Both the position numbers and the translations under genes were made by a program. DNA of 64,000 nt from the NCBI GenBank assembly GCA_016901395.1, contig JAEAMQ010000048.1, forward strand, positions 1-64,000. The letters run 5' to 3'. Positions 43,419-52,522 of this stretch are shown one piece after another. The stretch comes from Prevotella sp. (GTDB lineage: Bacteria; Bacteroidota; Bacteroidia; Bacteroidales; Bacteroidaceae). The notes below the pieces were generated by a model, which was not told where the DNA came from, did no database searches, and was given only the letters and a program-made list of their open reading frames with translations. Positions within the stretch are counted from its first letter, which is position 1, and each line of letters begins with the position of its first letter.

Positions 43419-46400
43419 TTAATTGACAGTATAACTCATGTTCTCGGACTCAAGCACATATTGCACCAATCGACGTTTCACCTCTATTCCTCCTGTACGG
43501 GAATGCAAAAGCACATTGGTGTTGTTCTCTTCGTCGTTGATGTTGAAATACAACTCGGTCTTTCCCGGGGAGTCTGTGAGCATCGACAGGATATCGTTCA
43601 CCACGGTTTCGTCTATGGCTTTGCTCTTCACGTTGATGGTAAACCGCTCGATGCGGTTCTCCTTCACGGTCTGCAGATACTCTATGCTTTGAATGGCCAT
43701 GTAGTAATACTGGCTGTTGGCATATTTCTTGGTACATTTAGCTGTCACGAAAACCGAGCACCCTTCAGTGAGGCGGTTGCCCCACCGGCCCCATTCTTCG
43801 CCGAACAATGCCAATTCGCCGGAGCCTTGGAAGTCCTCGATGGTCACGATACCAAAAGGATTGCCTTGTTTGTTGAATCGTGAGTTGACTTTTGTCACAA
43901 TGCCTCCAAATGTTAGCTCTTGCCTTGTGGAAAGTGCTTCAAAGTTTTCTCTGTTGCCCACCTCCTCGCATGTGGTGTTGCAAAGATTATCCAAAATGAG
44001 GGCATAGTCGTCCAGCGGATGAGCTGACAGATATATTCCCACCAGTTCTTTCTCCCTACCCAGTCGCTCAATGTTGCTCCAAGGTTCTGCGTTGGGAACG
44101 GGAGGTGTGGCAATGGCAATGTCTGATACCATGCCTCCGAACAGAGAATTGGAGGCCTCTGCCTTGTCCAGCTGGTATTGTTGGCCAAAACGAACCAAGG
44201 TATCAAGGAAGACTTCGCCCTTGGGATTGGCAGCCACATATTGCTCTCGCATCAGCCCGAAACAGTCAAACCCACCACTGAAAGCCAGACTTTCGAATGC
44301 TTTCTTATTGACATCGCGCAGACTTACGCGCTCGGCAAAGTCGTAGATGTCCTTGTAGGGACCATTCTCCTGACGCTCCTTGACAATGGCTTCTGCGGCG
44401 GCAGAGCCCATGCCCTTGATGGCTGAGAGTCCAAAGCGTATCTCTCCCTTCTTGTTTACACCAAACTCTACATAGCTCTCGTTCACGTCGGGACCCAGAG
44501 TGGGGATATTCATCGACTTGCATTCCTCCATCAACTTGGTGATTTCGCCGATGTCGGAGAACCTGCGGGTCATTAGTGCAGCCATGTATTCGGCAGGGTA
44601 GTGGGCCTTGAGGTAGGCTGTCTGATAGGCCACCCATGAATAGCAAGTGGCATGCGACTTGTTGAAGGCATACGAGGCGAACTTCTCCCAGTCGCTCCAT
44701 ATCTTCTCAAGCACCTTGGGGTCATGCCCGTTAGCTTCTCCCTGCTTGAGGAATTTGGGCTTCATGCGGTCTACGATGTCCTTCTTCTTCTTACCCATGG
44801 CTTTACGCAGGGCATCACTTTCGCCTCGGGTGAAGTTGGCCAATTGGCGTGAGAGCAACATCACCTGCTCCTGATAGACCGTGATACCATAGGTATCCTT
44901 GAGGTATTTTTCCATACAAGGAATGTCGTAGGTAACCAGCGAGGGGTCGTTCTTACGCTTGATAAAGTCGGGGATGTAGTCCATTGGTCCCGGCCGGTAG
45001 AGCGCATTCATGGCTATCAAATCCTCGAATACGGTGGGATGGAGCTCACGCAGATACTTCTGCATGCCCGGAGATTCAAACTGGAAAGTACCGATGGTCT
45101 GTCCCCTTTGGTAGAGTTGATAGGTGAGTTCGTCGTCAATAGGGATATGGTCGATGTCGATTACATCGCCTGTGGTACGCTCAATCACCTTGCAAGCCTC
45201 CTTCAACTCCGACAAAGTCTTGAGTCCGAGGAAGTCCATCTTGATGAGGCCGGTGTTCTCGATCACGTGCCCGTCATACTGAGTCACGGCACATTTCAGT
45301 TCGGGGAAGTCGGGGTCGTCGGCCGTAGACACCGGCACCCAATCACTGATGGGGTCTCGGCAAATGATGAAACCACAGGCATGGATACCCGTTCCGCGTA
45401 CCGTACCCTCCAGTTGCTTGGCATATTTGATGGTGTTTCGTTCCCTGGGGTCGGCCGATGCCTCTGCCTCTCGCAACTCTGGAGTATATTCTATGGCGTT
45501 GACCAAGTTCATTTTCTTACCGTCGGGGAGTCGTTCCGGTATGGCTTTCTTTAGGAAATTGGACCGCTCCAACGGCAGTCTTTCCACACGGGCAACGTCG
45601 GCAATAGAGTTCTTGGTGGCCATGCTGGCGTAGGTAATGATATGTGCACAGTTCTCCTCACCATACTTATCCATCACCCATCGCAGCACCTTGCCACGCC
45701 CATCGTCGTCGAAATCGGTATCGATATCTGGCAGATTGACACGGTCGGGGTTTAGGAAACGTTCAAACAGAAGGTCGTATTTCAGTGGGTCGATGCGTGT
45801 GATACCCAGACAATAGGCCACAACAGAACCGGCTGCGGATCCACGTCCCGGTCCCACCCATACCCCCAGCTCGTTGCGGGCGGCACTGATGAAGTCCTGA
45901 ACGATAAGGAAATATCCGGGGAAGCCCATCGTCTTCATCACGTGAAGCTCAAAGTTGATGTGCTCTTTCACCTCTTCGGGCACCGGGTCGCCATAGCAAA
46001 CCTTCGCCCCGTCGTATGCCAGCTTGGCCAGATAATCGGCTTCAAACTTGATGCGATAAATCTTGTCGTATCCTCCCAGACGGTCGATGACGGCCTGCGC
46101 ATCCTTTTCGGGTAGTGGATTCTGGCCGTTTTCGTCAGACGTAAACTCCTTGTAGAGGTCGGCCTCGGAGAATTTCTCGCGCCACAATTCCTCCGTTCCG
46201 AAGCTCTCCGGAATGGGGAAGAAGGGCATGATGGGGCCGTGGTCGATGCTGTAAAGCTCCACTTTGTCAAGGATTTCCACGGTATTTCGCATGGCCTCGG
46301 GAATGTCACTGAAGATGGCATTCATCTCTGCCTTGGTCTTAAACCATTCCTGTTTGGTATACATCAAACGGAAAGGGTCGTCCAGATCCTTGCTCGTCGA

Positions 46401-47138
46401 GAGACAAAGCAGGTGGTCGTGGGCCTCGGCCGTGTCCTGATCTTCGAAGTGGCAGTCATTGGTGCAGACTATCTTGATGCCGTATTCCCGGGCCAGTTCC
46501 ATCATCACCTTGTTGGCTTTCTGTTCCAACGGGAACACCTCGCGGTTGGCACGGAGGGTAGGATCCTTCACTTCGTGTCGCTGAAGCTCAAGGTAAAAAT
46601 CGTCGCCAAACACCCGATGGTACCACTCCACGGCCTCGCGCGCCCCGGCGATGTCACCTTTCAGTATCTTCGAAGGCACCTCGCCGGCGATGCACGCCGT
46701 ACAGATGATAAGTCCCTCGTGGTATTTCTCGAGGTCGGCGCGGTCGGTACGCGGCTTGTAATAATATCCGTCCACCCACGCGCGGCTCACTAATTTGATG
46801 AGATTCTTATAACCCTTGTAGTTTTTCGCCAGCACAATCAGGTGATAACCCGAGTTGTCTCCTGCATCCTTGTTCTTCTCCTCCTTATTATGATGGGCCA
46901 CATACATCTCGCAACCGAAGATAGGTTTGAAAGGCTCCAGCCCTTGTTCCTTCCGCTTCTTGTTGACAGATGCGCAATAATCCGATAATTCCTTGATGCC
47001 GTACATCACGCCATGATCGGTGATAGCCATGCCTTTCATGCCATCTTTGACAGCTTTGTCCACGAGGTATCTTACCTTGGACTGACCGTCGAGAACCGAA
47101 TAATGGGTGTGCACATGTAAATGTACAAAATCTTCCAT
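43419..47138 (-). CDS. dnaE: DNA polymerase III subunit alpha
   Basis: 1239 residues. An N-terminal PHP domain (FVHLHVHTHYSVLDG, AITDHGVMYG) is followed by the C-family polymerase palm with GPGRGSAAGSVVAYCLGI and catalytic Asp residues in LPDIDTDFDDDGRG. The fingers domain (YRPGPMDYIPDFI, SYAFNKSHATCYS), tandem HhH, an OB-fold (LTFGGIVTKVNSRF) and a short C-terminal tail follow. It is the replicative polymerase. Only this DnaE-type gene is seen here. Its promoter lies back to back with that of psd. Confidence 0.97.
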   Translation of the reverse strand: MEDFVHLHVHTHYSVLDGQSKVRYLVDKAVKDGMKGMAITDHGVMYGIKELSDYCASVNKKRKEQGLEPFKPIFGCEMYVAHHNKEEKNKDAGDNSGYHLIVLAKNYKGYKNLIKLVSRAWVDGYYYKPRTDRADLEKYHEGLIICTACIAGEVPSKILKGDIAGAREAVEWYHRVFGDDFYLELQRHEVKDPTLRANREVFPLEQKANKVMMELAREYGIKIVCTNDCHFEDQDTAEAHDHLLCLSTSKDLDDPFRLMYTKQEWFKTKAEMNAIFSDIPEAMRNTVEILDKVELYSIDHGPIMPFFPIPESFGTEELWREKFSEADLYKEFTSDENGQNPLPEKDAQAVIDRLGGYDKIYRIKFEADYLAKLAYDGAKVCYGDPVPEEVKEHINFELHVMKTMGFPGYFLIVQDFISAARNELGVWVGPGRGSAAGSVVAYCLGITRIDPLKYDLLFERFLNPDRVNLPDIDTDFDDDGRGKVLRWVMDKYGEENCAHIITYASMATKNSIADVARVERLPLERSNFLKKAIPERLPDGKKMNLVNAIEYTPELREAEASADPRERNTIKYAKQLEGTVRGTGIHACGFIICRDPISDWVPVSTADDPDFPELKCAVTQYDGHVIENTGLIKMDFLGLKTLSELKEACKVIERTTGDVIDIDHIPIDDELTYQLYQRGQTIGTFQFESPGMQKYLRELHPTVFEDLIAMNALYRPGPMDYIPDFIKRKNDPSLVTYDIPCMEKYLKDTYGITVYQEQVMLLSRQLANFTRGESDALRKAMGKKKKDIVDRMKPKFLKQGEANGHDPKVLEKIWSDWEKFASYAFNKSHATCYSWVAYQTAYLKAHYPAEYMAALMTRRFSDIGEITKLMEECKSMNIPTLGPDVNESYVEFGVNKKGEIRFGLSAIKGMGSAAAEAIVKERQENGPYKDIYDFAERVSLRDVNKKAFESLAFSGGFDCFGLMREQYVAANPKGEVFLDTLVRFGQQYQLDKAEASNSLFGGMVSDIAIATPPVPNAEPWSNIERLGREKELVGIYLSAHPLDDYALILDNLCNTTCEEVGNRENFEALSTRQELTFGGIVTKVNSRFNKQGNPFGIVTIEDFQGSGELALFGEEWGRWGNRLTEGCSVFVTAKCTKKYANSQYYYMAIQSIEYLQTVKENRIERFTINVKSKAIDETVVNDILSMLTDSPGKTELYFNINDEENNTNVLLHSRTGGIEVKRRLVQYVLESENMSYTVN

Positions 47139-47157
47139 GCACTAACTTTTATAGGTG

Positions 47158-47189
47158 TAAAGTTACGTCGAAAAAACGAAATAGCCAAA
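47158..47189 (-). promoter_or_regulatory. Promoter of dnaE
   Basis: Minus strand: TTTG (47186-47189), 20-bp spacer, TAACTTTA (47158-47165), one mismatch from TAnnTTTG. Its -33 box is 17 bp from that of the divergent psd promoter. Confidence 0.6.
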
Positions 47190-47206
47190 AGAAGAATACA
47201 AAAAAG

Positions 47207-47238
47207 TTTGTGGTTTAAATAAAAAAACCTTACCTTTG
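47207..47238 (+). promoter_or_regulatory. Promoter of psd
   Basis: TTTG (47207-47210), 20-bp spacer, TACCTTTG (47231-47238), 28 bp before the ATG. Confidence 0.85.
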
Positions 47239-47266
47239 CAAACAATCGAGTACACCCTTTTTCAAC

Positions 47267-47959
47267 ATGGGCAAGAGAATCAAGAAACTAAAGAAGATCC
47301 GCATACACCGTGAGGGAACCGATACGCTTCTCTACGGACTTATTTCCATCATTGCCATTGCTGCATGCCTATGGTATGGCATTGACAATAAATGGCCATT
47401 TTGGGCGTTTATCGTTGTCTTTGGTATTGTTTACGCCATTGTCGTGAACTTTTACCAATGTCCTATCCGCTATTTTCCCGCAGAGGATACCGACAAGATT
47501 GTCGTCGCTCCGGCCGACGGCAAGATTGTTGTCATCGAGGAAGTCGAGGAGAATGAGTATTTCCACGACCGCCGCATCATGGTAAGCATCTTCATGAGCC
47601 TTACCAATGTACATGCCAATTGGTTTCCGGTAGATGGTCGGGTGAAGTTCGTGCGCCATCAGGACGGCAACTATCACAAGGCATGGCTGCCCAAAGCCAG
47701 CGAGGAAAACGAGCGTGCCGACACGATGATCACCACCGACGACGGTGTGGATATCCTCTGCCGACAGATTGCCGGTGCTATGGCGCGCCGCATCGTGACC
47801 TATGCCAAGGAGGGCGAGGAATGCTACATCGACGAGCATCTCGGCTTCATCAAGCTTGGATCACGCGTGGACGTGTTTCTCCCGTTGGGTACAGAAATCT
47901 GCGTGAAGATGGGACAGAAGACCGTTGGCGACCAGACCGTCATTGCCAAACTGCAATAA
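47267..47959 (+). CDS. psd: Phosphatidylserine decarboxylase
   Basis: 230 residues of the short, archaeal/Bacteroidota-type Psd family. Two hydrophobic segments (about 22-60) anchor it to the inner membrane. [26 protein letters not shown] and the self-cleavage site KLGSRVD are visible; Ser199 would become the pyruvoyl group. It converts phosphatidylserine to phosphatidylethanolamine. The next gene, pssA, makes its substrate, and the two are co-directional with an 81-bp gap. Confidence 0.95.
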   Translation: MGKRIKKLKKIRIHREGTDTLLYGLISIIAIAACLWYGIDNKWPFWAFIVVFGIVYAIVVNFYQCPIRYFPAEDTDKIVVAPADGKIVVIEEVEENEYFHDRRIMVSIFMSLTNVHANWFPVDGRVKFVRHQDGNYHKAWLPKASEENERADTMITTDDGVDILCRQIAGAMARRIVTYAKEGEECYIDEHLGFIKLGSRVDVFLPLGTEICVKMGQKTVGDQTVIAKLQ

Positions 47960-48040
47960 GATGAAGGTGCCGGGTGTTTGGTGTTAGGTGTTGACACCCT
48001 CCACTTGCTATAAAATACTAACACCTACCAGCACAGACCT

Positions 48041-48769
48041 ATGAGTATCAGGAAACATATCCCCAACACCATTACCTGTTGCAACCTCATTTCCGGTTGC
48101 ATCGCCACTTGTTTTGCTTTTTTTCACGAGCCGAAGCTGGCCCTGATATGGATTATCATAGGTGCCGTTTTCGACTTCTTTGACGGCATGTCGGCCCGTT
48201 TGCTCCACGTTTCCTCGCCCATTGGCAAGGAACTTGACTCCTTGGCCGACGATATCACCTTTGGTGTGGCACCCTCGACCATCATTTTCTCACAATTACT
48301 TGTGATGGAATATCCTGATTTTATGCAGCCTGTGGCCGACTATGTACCTTTCTTGGCTTTTGTGATGGCGGCTTTCTCAGCCCTTCGCCTGGCTAAGTTC
48401 AATCTTGATGAACGTCAGTCTTTAGGCTTCGTCGGACTGCCTACGCCGGCCAATGCCCTCTTCTGGGGCTCACTTATCGTGGGGGCACACAGTTATTTTG
48501 AAACTTCTTCTTGGATGACTTTGGTACTTATCCTTGGTGTGTTTGTGAGCTGTTTTCTGTTGGTTTCAGAGATACCGATGTTCGCATTGAAGTTTAAACA
48601 TTGGGGGTGGAAGGGCAACGAAGTGAAATATATCTTCCTGCTCACCTGTGTTCCACTGCTGTTCATCTTCAGGATTTCAGCCTTTGCCGTCATCATTGCA
48701 TGGTATGTTGTCCTCTCGGTGGGTGTTGATCTTTACAGCCGCAATGCGGCGACTGCTCAGAGAGACTAA
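48041..48769 (+). CDS. pssA: CDP-diacylglycerol-serine O-phosphatidyltransferase
   Basis: 242 residues with about seven membrane segments. The CDP-alcohol phosphotransferase signature DGMSARLLHVSSPIGKELD continuing to SLADD (about residues 48-70) is complete, with all metal-binding Asp residues. It makes phosphatidylserine from CDP-DAG and serine. It sits between psd and a DUF4834 gene, the usual Bacteroidota order. An 8-bp inverted repeat (TAGGTGTT/AACACCTA) lies in the upstream gap. Confidence 0.95.
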   Translation: MSIRKHIPNTITCCNLISGCIATCFAFFHEPKLALIWIIIGAVFDFFDGMSARLLHVSSPIGKELDSLADDITFGVAPSTIIFSQLLVMEYPDFMQPVADYVPFLAFVMAAFSALRLAKFNLDERQSLGFVGLPTPANALFWGSLIVGAHSYFETSSWMTLVLILGVFVSCFLLVSEIPMFALKFKHWGWKGNEVKYIFLLTCVPLLFIFRISAFAVIIAWYVVLSVGVDLYSRNAATAQRD

Positions 48770-48786
48770 AACATAGGAGGAAGTTT

Positions 48787-49092
48787 ATGCTGGGTTCTAT
48801 TCTGTTTTTTATTCTCGCCCTCCTGTTGATTGGAGTCTTTATTGTCGTGATCATTGTGCGCAATCTGGTTTATAGCACAGGTCTCGACCGCATTTTCAGG
48901 CTTTTCCGTAATCAGCAGAATGGTGGAGAGGATGCGAAGCAAGGTGGTGGTCGGCGTAATAGCCGCACAAGACGTCAGACTACAACTCCGTCGGGTGATG
49001 TCATTATTGACCACAGAGATCCTGATAAAGCCAGTCAGAAGATTTTTAGAAAGGACGAAGGGGAGTATGTGGATTATAAAGAAGAACAGTAA
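48787..49092 (+). CDS. DUF4834 family small membrane protein
   Basis: 101 residues. One N-terminal transmembrane helix (about 5-26), then NLVYSTGLDRIFRLFRNQQNGG and a basic linker, ending in DKASQKIFRKDEGEYVDYKEE. This matches the DUF4834 family of Bacteroidota, commonly next to pssA. Function unknown; a membrane-linked role with phospholipid synthesis is only positional inference. It starts 17 bp after pssA. Confidence 0.85.
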   Translation: MLGSILFFILALLLIGVFIVVIIVRNLVYSTGLDRIFRLFRNQQNGGEDAKQGGGRRNSRTRRQTTTPSGDVIIDHRDPDKASQKIFRKDEGEYVDYKEEQ

Positions 49093-49150
49093 CAAGGTGT
49101 CTGTCACTATTTTATAATAAATAGTAGACGGATTGGATATGCTCTCTTTT

Positions 49151-49216
49151 TGTTACAATTAGGTATTGGCTATGCTGCAATTAGGCATTGCCCAGACTGC
49201 AATCGGGTGGTCTTGG
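49151..49216 (+). repeat. Tandem array E: three 22-bp units with CAAT-N5-ATTG dyads
   Basis: Units at 49151-49172, 49173-49194 and 49195-49216. The cores are CAATTAGGTATTG and CAATTAGGCATTG, with a decayed third, CAATCGGGTGGTC. The period is exactly 22 bp. Confidence 0.8.
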
Positions 49217-49226
49217 TGGGTCGGGT

Positions 49227-49277
49227 AGGCGCTAACAGCGGTGGATGCTGCATTAAACTATAGTTTCTTAAGCGCCT
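49227..49277. other. Long inverted repeat flanking array E
   Basis: AGGCGCT (49227-49233) pairs with AGCGCCT (49271-49277). Inside is the perfect 12-bp palindrome AAACTATAGTTT (49255-49266). It begins 10 bp after the last array unit. Confidence 0.65.
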
Positions 49278-49476
49278 GTTCTTTTTCCCTGATTGCTGTA
49301 GTCGTGTCCGAAGGAGGGAGACATGCACCCTTCTATACAGAATACCCATGAGGTTATAAGCCCCCTGTCTTTTTGGGAGGAGTTTTTGTCTGTTTTCCCA
49401 AAGTTATCAGGTCGTTTGAAAATACAGAATAATTTTGACAAAAGTCATGTCTGCTTGATAGACGGAAAATAGGATA

Positions 49477-49507
49477 GAGAATGTTTCCTTGCTTGGGAAA
49501 CACTCTC
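49477..49507 (-). terminator. Terminator of the radical SAM gene (possibly bidirectional)
   Basis: GAGA-A-TGTTTCC (49477-49488) pairs with GGAAACA-C-TCTC (49496-49507). T-rich runs occur on both sides, so it may serve both convergent transcripts. Confidence 0.75.
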
Positions 49508-49521
49508 CTTTTGCTATTGGT

Positions 49522-50289
49522 TTAGTATGATGCTGTGCATGAAATCCCTGCTGCGATAACCCTGTCGCGAATGCGATTCAGCTCCTCTGGCGTAGCTTTC
49601 TGGAGGTTTTGGTCGGGTGTCTCGCGGTCAATGGTGTAGATCATAACACTTTGCGGGTTGATGTCCTTGACAACTTCCAGCCATGGATTGACAAAGTCGT
49701 CATGGGTGTTGTCTGTTCCGTCGCCTTTCATAAACATGGTCTGAATGATGAGCCGACCCTTGAAGAGTTTCATATTGGCAATTATTTTTTCCACGTTATA
49801 CGATGGTTGGGCAGGCCGGTCCACTCGGTGGATATAGTCATTGCTCACAGTGTCGAGCTTCAATATGTTGTTGTCCACCCGCATGAGCGCTTCTCGGATG
49901 GCCGGTCGGCTGATGAATGTGGCGTTGCTCAATACACTGATTTTGGCTTGTGGACACCATTTGTCACGCAGACGGATGGTGTCGTCAATGATTTCGGGGA
50001 AGTGGGGATGGCTCGTCGGTTCCCCATTTCCGGCAAAAGTCAGCACGTCGGGATGCTCGCCCTCTTGGTGCATCTTCATCAATTGGCGCTCCAAAGCCTC
50101 GGCCACTACCTCGCGTGAGGGGTGCTTGGTGCGGGTGAAGCCGTCTCTGTTGAATCCGATTTCACAATAGAGACAGTCGAAATTACAGATCTTACCGTCG
50201 CCGGGCAAGAGGTTTATGCCTAAACTCAGTCCCAGCCGACGACTGTGAACCGGACCATAAATGGGGCTTGGAAAGATGATTGTGCTCAT
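49522..50289 (-). CDS. Radical SAM protein
   Basis: 255 residues. The FeS cluster motif CNFDCLYCE (CX3CX2C) follows a GPVHSRRLGLSLGINLLP N-terminus; TFAGNGEPTSHPHFPEI is the SAM-binding GGE-like block. This resembles a compact radical SAM group found in Bacteroidota, distantly similar to wyosine-synthase-type and YfkA-like enzymes. It is stand-alone, with no neighbour suggesting a substrate, so only the enzyme class is assigned. A TACCTTTG box upstream gives it its own transcript. Confidence 0.88.
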   Translation of the reverse strand: MSTIIFPSPIYGPVHSRRLGLSLGINLLPGDGKICNFDCLYCEIGFNRDGFTRTKHPSREVVAEALERQLMKMHQEGEHPDVLTFAGNGEPTSHPHFPEIIDDTIRLRDKWCPQAKISVLSNATFISRPAIREALMRVDNNILKLDTVSNDYIHRVDRPAQPSYNVEKIIANMKLFKGRLIIQTMFMKGDGTDNTHDDFVNPWLEVVKDINPQSVMIYTIDRETPDQNLQKATPEELNRIRDRVIAAGISCTASY

Positions 50290-50325
50290 ATTCTAACAAC
50301 AATTTTCGCTTTTTTTTTCGACAGA

Positions 50326-50333
50326 CAAAGGTA
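50326..50333 (-). promoter_or_regulatory. -7 element of the radical SAM gene
   Basis: TACCTTTG on the minus strand, 36 bp before the ATG. No clear TTTG is seen 20 bp upstream. Confidence 0.5.
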
Positions 50334-50417
50334 ACAAAAAACTTCGAATAGCATTTGATGGATTCATATTATTTGGTTAATGCACGTTAAAGGTTCGTTT
50401 TCTTGTTAATATTTTCT

Positions 50418-50425
50418 TACTTTTG
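50418..50425 (+). promoter_or_regulatory. -7 element of the ftsX operon
   Basis: TACTTTTG, 33 bp before ATG 50459. The -33 partner is weak (GTTCG 21 bp upstream). Confidence 0.5.
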
Positions 50426-50458
50426 TACAAAATTTGCATAGCTATCGCCAATTCATAA

Positions 50459-51340
50459 ATGGGAAAGAAACGTCATTCAACCGGCAGACGACCCAGTCTG
50501 CAGGCCGCTACTCTTTGCATCAGTACAGCTTTGGTGCTTATTCTACTTGGACTTGTTGTATTTTTTACGCTTACGGGACGTAATCTGTCTTCGTATGTGA
50601 AGGAGAATCTTGTGGTGTCGATGATGCTCGAACAAGATATGACCGATCCCGAGGCACAGACCATGTGCCGTGGCCTTCAACAACGGCCCTATATCAAGCA
50701 TGTGGCTTTTATCAGTAAGAAATCGGCTCTTGCAGACGCTACGAAAGAGATGGGAATCAATCCGGCAGAGTTTACCGATGGTGTCAATCCATTCTCTTCT
50801 TCCATCGAACTGACCCTCAAGAGCGATTATGCCAATAGCGATTCGTTGAAATGGATATCCCGCGAACTGAAAAAATATCCCAAGGTTACGGAGATAAATT
50901 ATCAGAAAGACTTGATTGATGCGGTGAACCGCAACTTGGCAAAGATTGGCATTGGTATGCTCGTGTTGGCCATTCTGCTCACGTTTGTATCATTCTCACT
51001 CATCAACAATACAGTTAAACTTGATATTTACGCCCGTCGATTCTCCATCCATACGATGAAATTAGTGGGTGCTTCGTGGGGATTTATCCGGCGGCCGTTT
51101 GTTCGTCGGGCCGTTCTTACGGGCCTTCTGGCAGCATTTCTGGCACTTCTTTTCCTTGCCGGATGCATGTATGCGCTCTATCGTTATGAGCCCGAGATAC
51201 TCACGATTGTGACATGGGAGGAAATGGTGATTACCGCAGCAGCTGTGGTGCTCTTTGGTATTGTGATCACTGCGCTATGCGCCAATATTTCTGTCAACCG
51301 CTTCCTGAAGATGAAAGCTGGTGAACTCTACAAGATTTAA
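50459..51340 (+). CDS. ftsX: Cell division protein FtsX
   Basis: 293 residues. One N-terminal membrane helix (about 22-42), a periplasmic domain with LVVSMMLEQDMTDPEAQ and a KKSALADATKEMG block, then three C-terminal helices of the FtsX/MacB permease type (NNTVKLDIYARRFSIHTMKLVGAS). With FtsE it activates peptidoglycan hydrolases at the division site. ftsE is not in this window. The operon continues with DUF3098, uppP, truB, queA and folK. Confidence 0.93.
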   Translation: MGKKRHSTGRRPSLQAATLCISTALVLILLGLVVFFTLTGRNLSSYVKENLVVSMMLEQDMTDPEAQTMCRGLQQRPYIKHVAFISKKSALADATKEMGINPAEFTDGVNPFSSSIELTLKSDYANSDSLKWISRELKKYPKVTEINYQKDLIDAVNRNLAKIGIGMLVLAILLTFVSFSLINNTVKLDIYARRFSIHTMKLVGASWGFIRRPFVRRAVLTGLLAAFLALLFLAGCMYALYRYEPEILTIVTWEEMVITAAAVVLFGIVITALCANISVNRFLKMKAGELYKI

Positions 51341-51374
51341 CCTCGTTTTTGAATCAAGATTAAAAAGAAATAAC

Positions 51375-51674
51375 ATGGACAGAAGAAATTTAGCATTCGA
51401 CCGTACCAACTTCATCCTGTTGGCTATCGGCTTTGCGATTGTAGTCATCGGCTTTGTTCTGATGAGTGGCGATGGCTCGACGGAGCAAGTTTACAACGCT
51501 GACATCTTCAGTGCTCGTCGCATCAAGGTGGCTCCCGTGGTATGTTTCATTGGGTTTGTCTCGATGATCTATGCGGTGATTCGTAAGCCGAAGACTCCTG
51601 TAGACGACGTTGCCGTGCTGGATGAAGCTGAAAAAGAAGCTCTGGCAGAGACTTCAGAAAACGAAAAGAACTAA
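51375..51674 (+). CDS. DUF3098 family membrane protein
   Basis: 99 residues from ATG 51375 (MDRRNLAFDRTNF). Longer upstream frames overlap the ftsX end and lack a sensible start. Two membrane helices (about 13-31 and 56-74) flank SGDGSTEQVYNADIFSARRIKVAP, the family signature. The C-terminus is acidic. It is found next to ftsX in most Bacteroidota; function unknown, possibly linked to the division machinery by position. Confidence 0.88.
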   Translation: MDRRNLAFDRTNFILLAIGFAIVVIGFVLMSGDGSTEQVYNADIFSARRIKVAPVVCFIGFVSMIYAVIRKPKTPVDDVAVLDEAEKEALAETSENEKN

Positions 51675-51685
51675 TCGGACGAGAT

Positions 51686-52516
51686 ATGGATCTGATACAG
51701 ACTATCATCATTGCCATCGTAGAGGGACTTACAGAGTTCCTGCCGGTGTCGTCGACGGGACACATGATTATCACCCAGAACCTCCTTGGTGTGCAGCAGG
51801 GTGACCCGTTTGTCCATGCCTTCACGTTCATTATCCAGTTTGGGGCCATCCTTTCGGTGGTGTGTCTCTATTGGAAGCATTTCTTCCAGATGCGTAATCG
51901 GGAGGAGTTTTCTGACAAGATGAAGTTCTACGGACTGCTCATCGTGGGCGTGTTGCCTGCCGTTGTGGTGGGGCTGGCGGCCAAGAAGAGCGGACTTCTG
52001 GACTGGCTTCTCGATTCCGTTTTGGTGGTGGCCATCATGCTTGTGATAGGTGGCGTGTTCATGCTGTTTTGCGACCGCATCTTCAACAAGGGCCGCGACG
52101 AGCATCAAGTGAATGCCAAACGGGCCTTTCTCATTGGCTGTTTCCAGTGCATCTCGGTCATTCCGGGCGTAAGCCGCAGCATGGCGACCATCGTCGGAGG
52201 TATGCAACAGAAACTCACCCGTAAGAATGCGGCCGAGTTTTCGTTCTTCCTTGCTGTACCTACCATGGCAGGTGCGACCCTGCTCGACCTCTTGGATATG
52301 TTCAAGGAAGACACCGCGTGGGCCACATCCAACAATATCATGCTGCTCATCGTGGGATGTGTGGTGGCCTTTGTGGTAGCCTTGCTCGCCATGAAATGGT
52401 TTGTAGGTTTCCTGACCAAGTATGGATTTAAGGCCTTTGGATGGTATCGTATCATCGTGGGAGGCATTATTCTGATCCTCTTGCTTACGGGACATTCTTT
52501 GGTAATGGTAGGCTAA
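51686..52516 (+). CDS. uppP: Undecaprenyl-diphosphatase UppP (BacA)
   Basis: 276 residues with eight membrane segments. The conserved EGLTEFLPVSSTGHMI block (near residues 12-27) and the second motif SVIPGVSRSMATIVGG hold the catalytic Glu, Ser and Arg residues. It dephosphorylates undecaprenyl diphosphate to recycle the lipid carrier for peptidoglycan and surface glycans. It lies 11 bp after DUF3098 and 6 bp before truB, so it is clearly part of the operon. Confidence 0.96.
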   Translation: MDLIQTIIIAIVEGLTEFLPVSSTGHMIITQNLLGVQQGDPFVHAFTFIIQFGAILSVVCLYWKHFFQMRNREEFSDKMKFYGLLIVGVLPAVVVGLAAKKSGLLDWLLDSVLVVAIMLVIGGVFMLFCDRIFNKGRDEHQVNAKRAFLIGCFQCISVIPGVSRSMATIVGGMQQKLTRKNAAEFSFFLAVPTMAGATLLDLLDMFKEDTAWATSNNIMLLIVGCVVAFVVALLAMKWFVGFLTKYGFKAFGWYRIIVGGIILILLLTGHSLVMVG

Positions 52517-52522
52517 TCGCGC

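Larger units (their letters stand above)
49093..49521. other. 429-bp convergent intergenic region
   Basis: Between DUF4834 (+) and the radical SAM gene (-). It contains array E (49151-49216), a long inverted repeat (49227-49277) and the shared terminator hairpin (49477-49507). No gene is apparent. Confidence 0.6.

Noticed and set aside
47960-48040. Possible riboswitch or attenuator between psd and pssA
   Set aside because: Only an 8-bp inverted repeat with a long loop is present; no known riboswitch core can be drawn.
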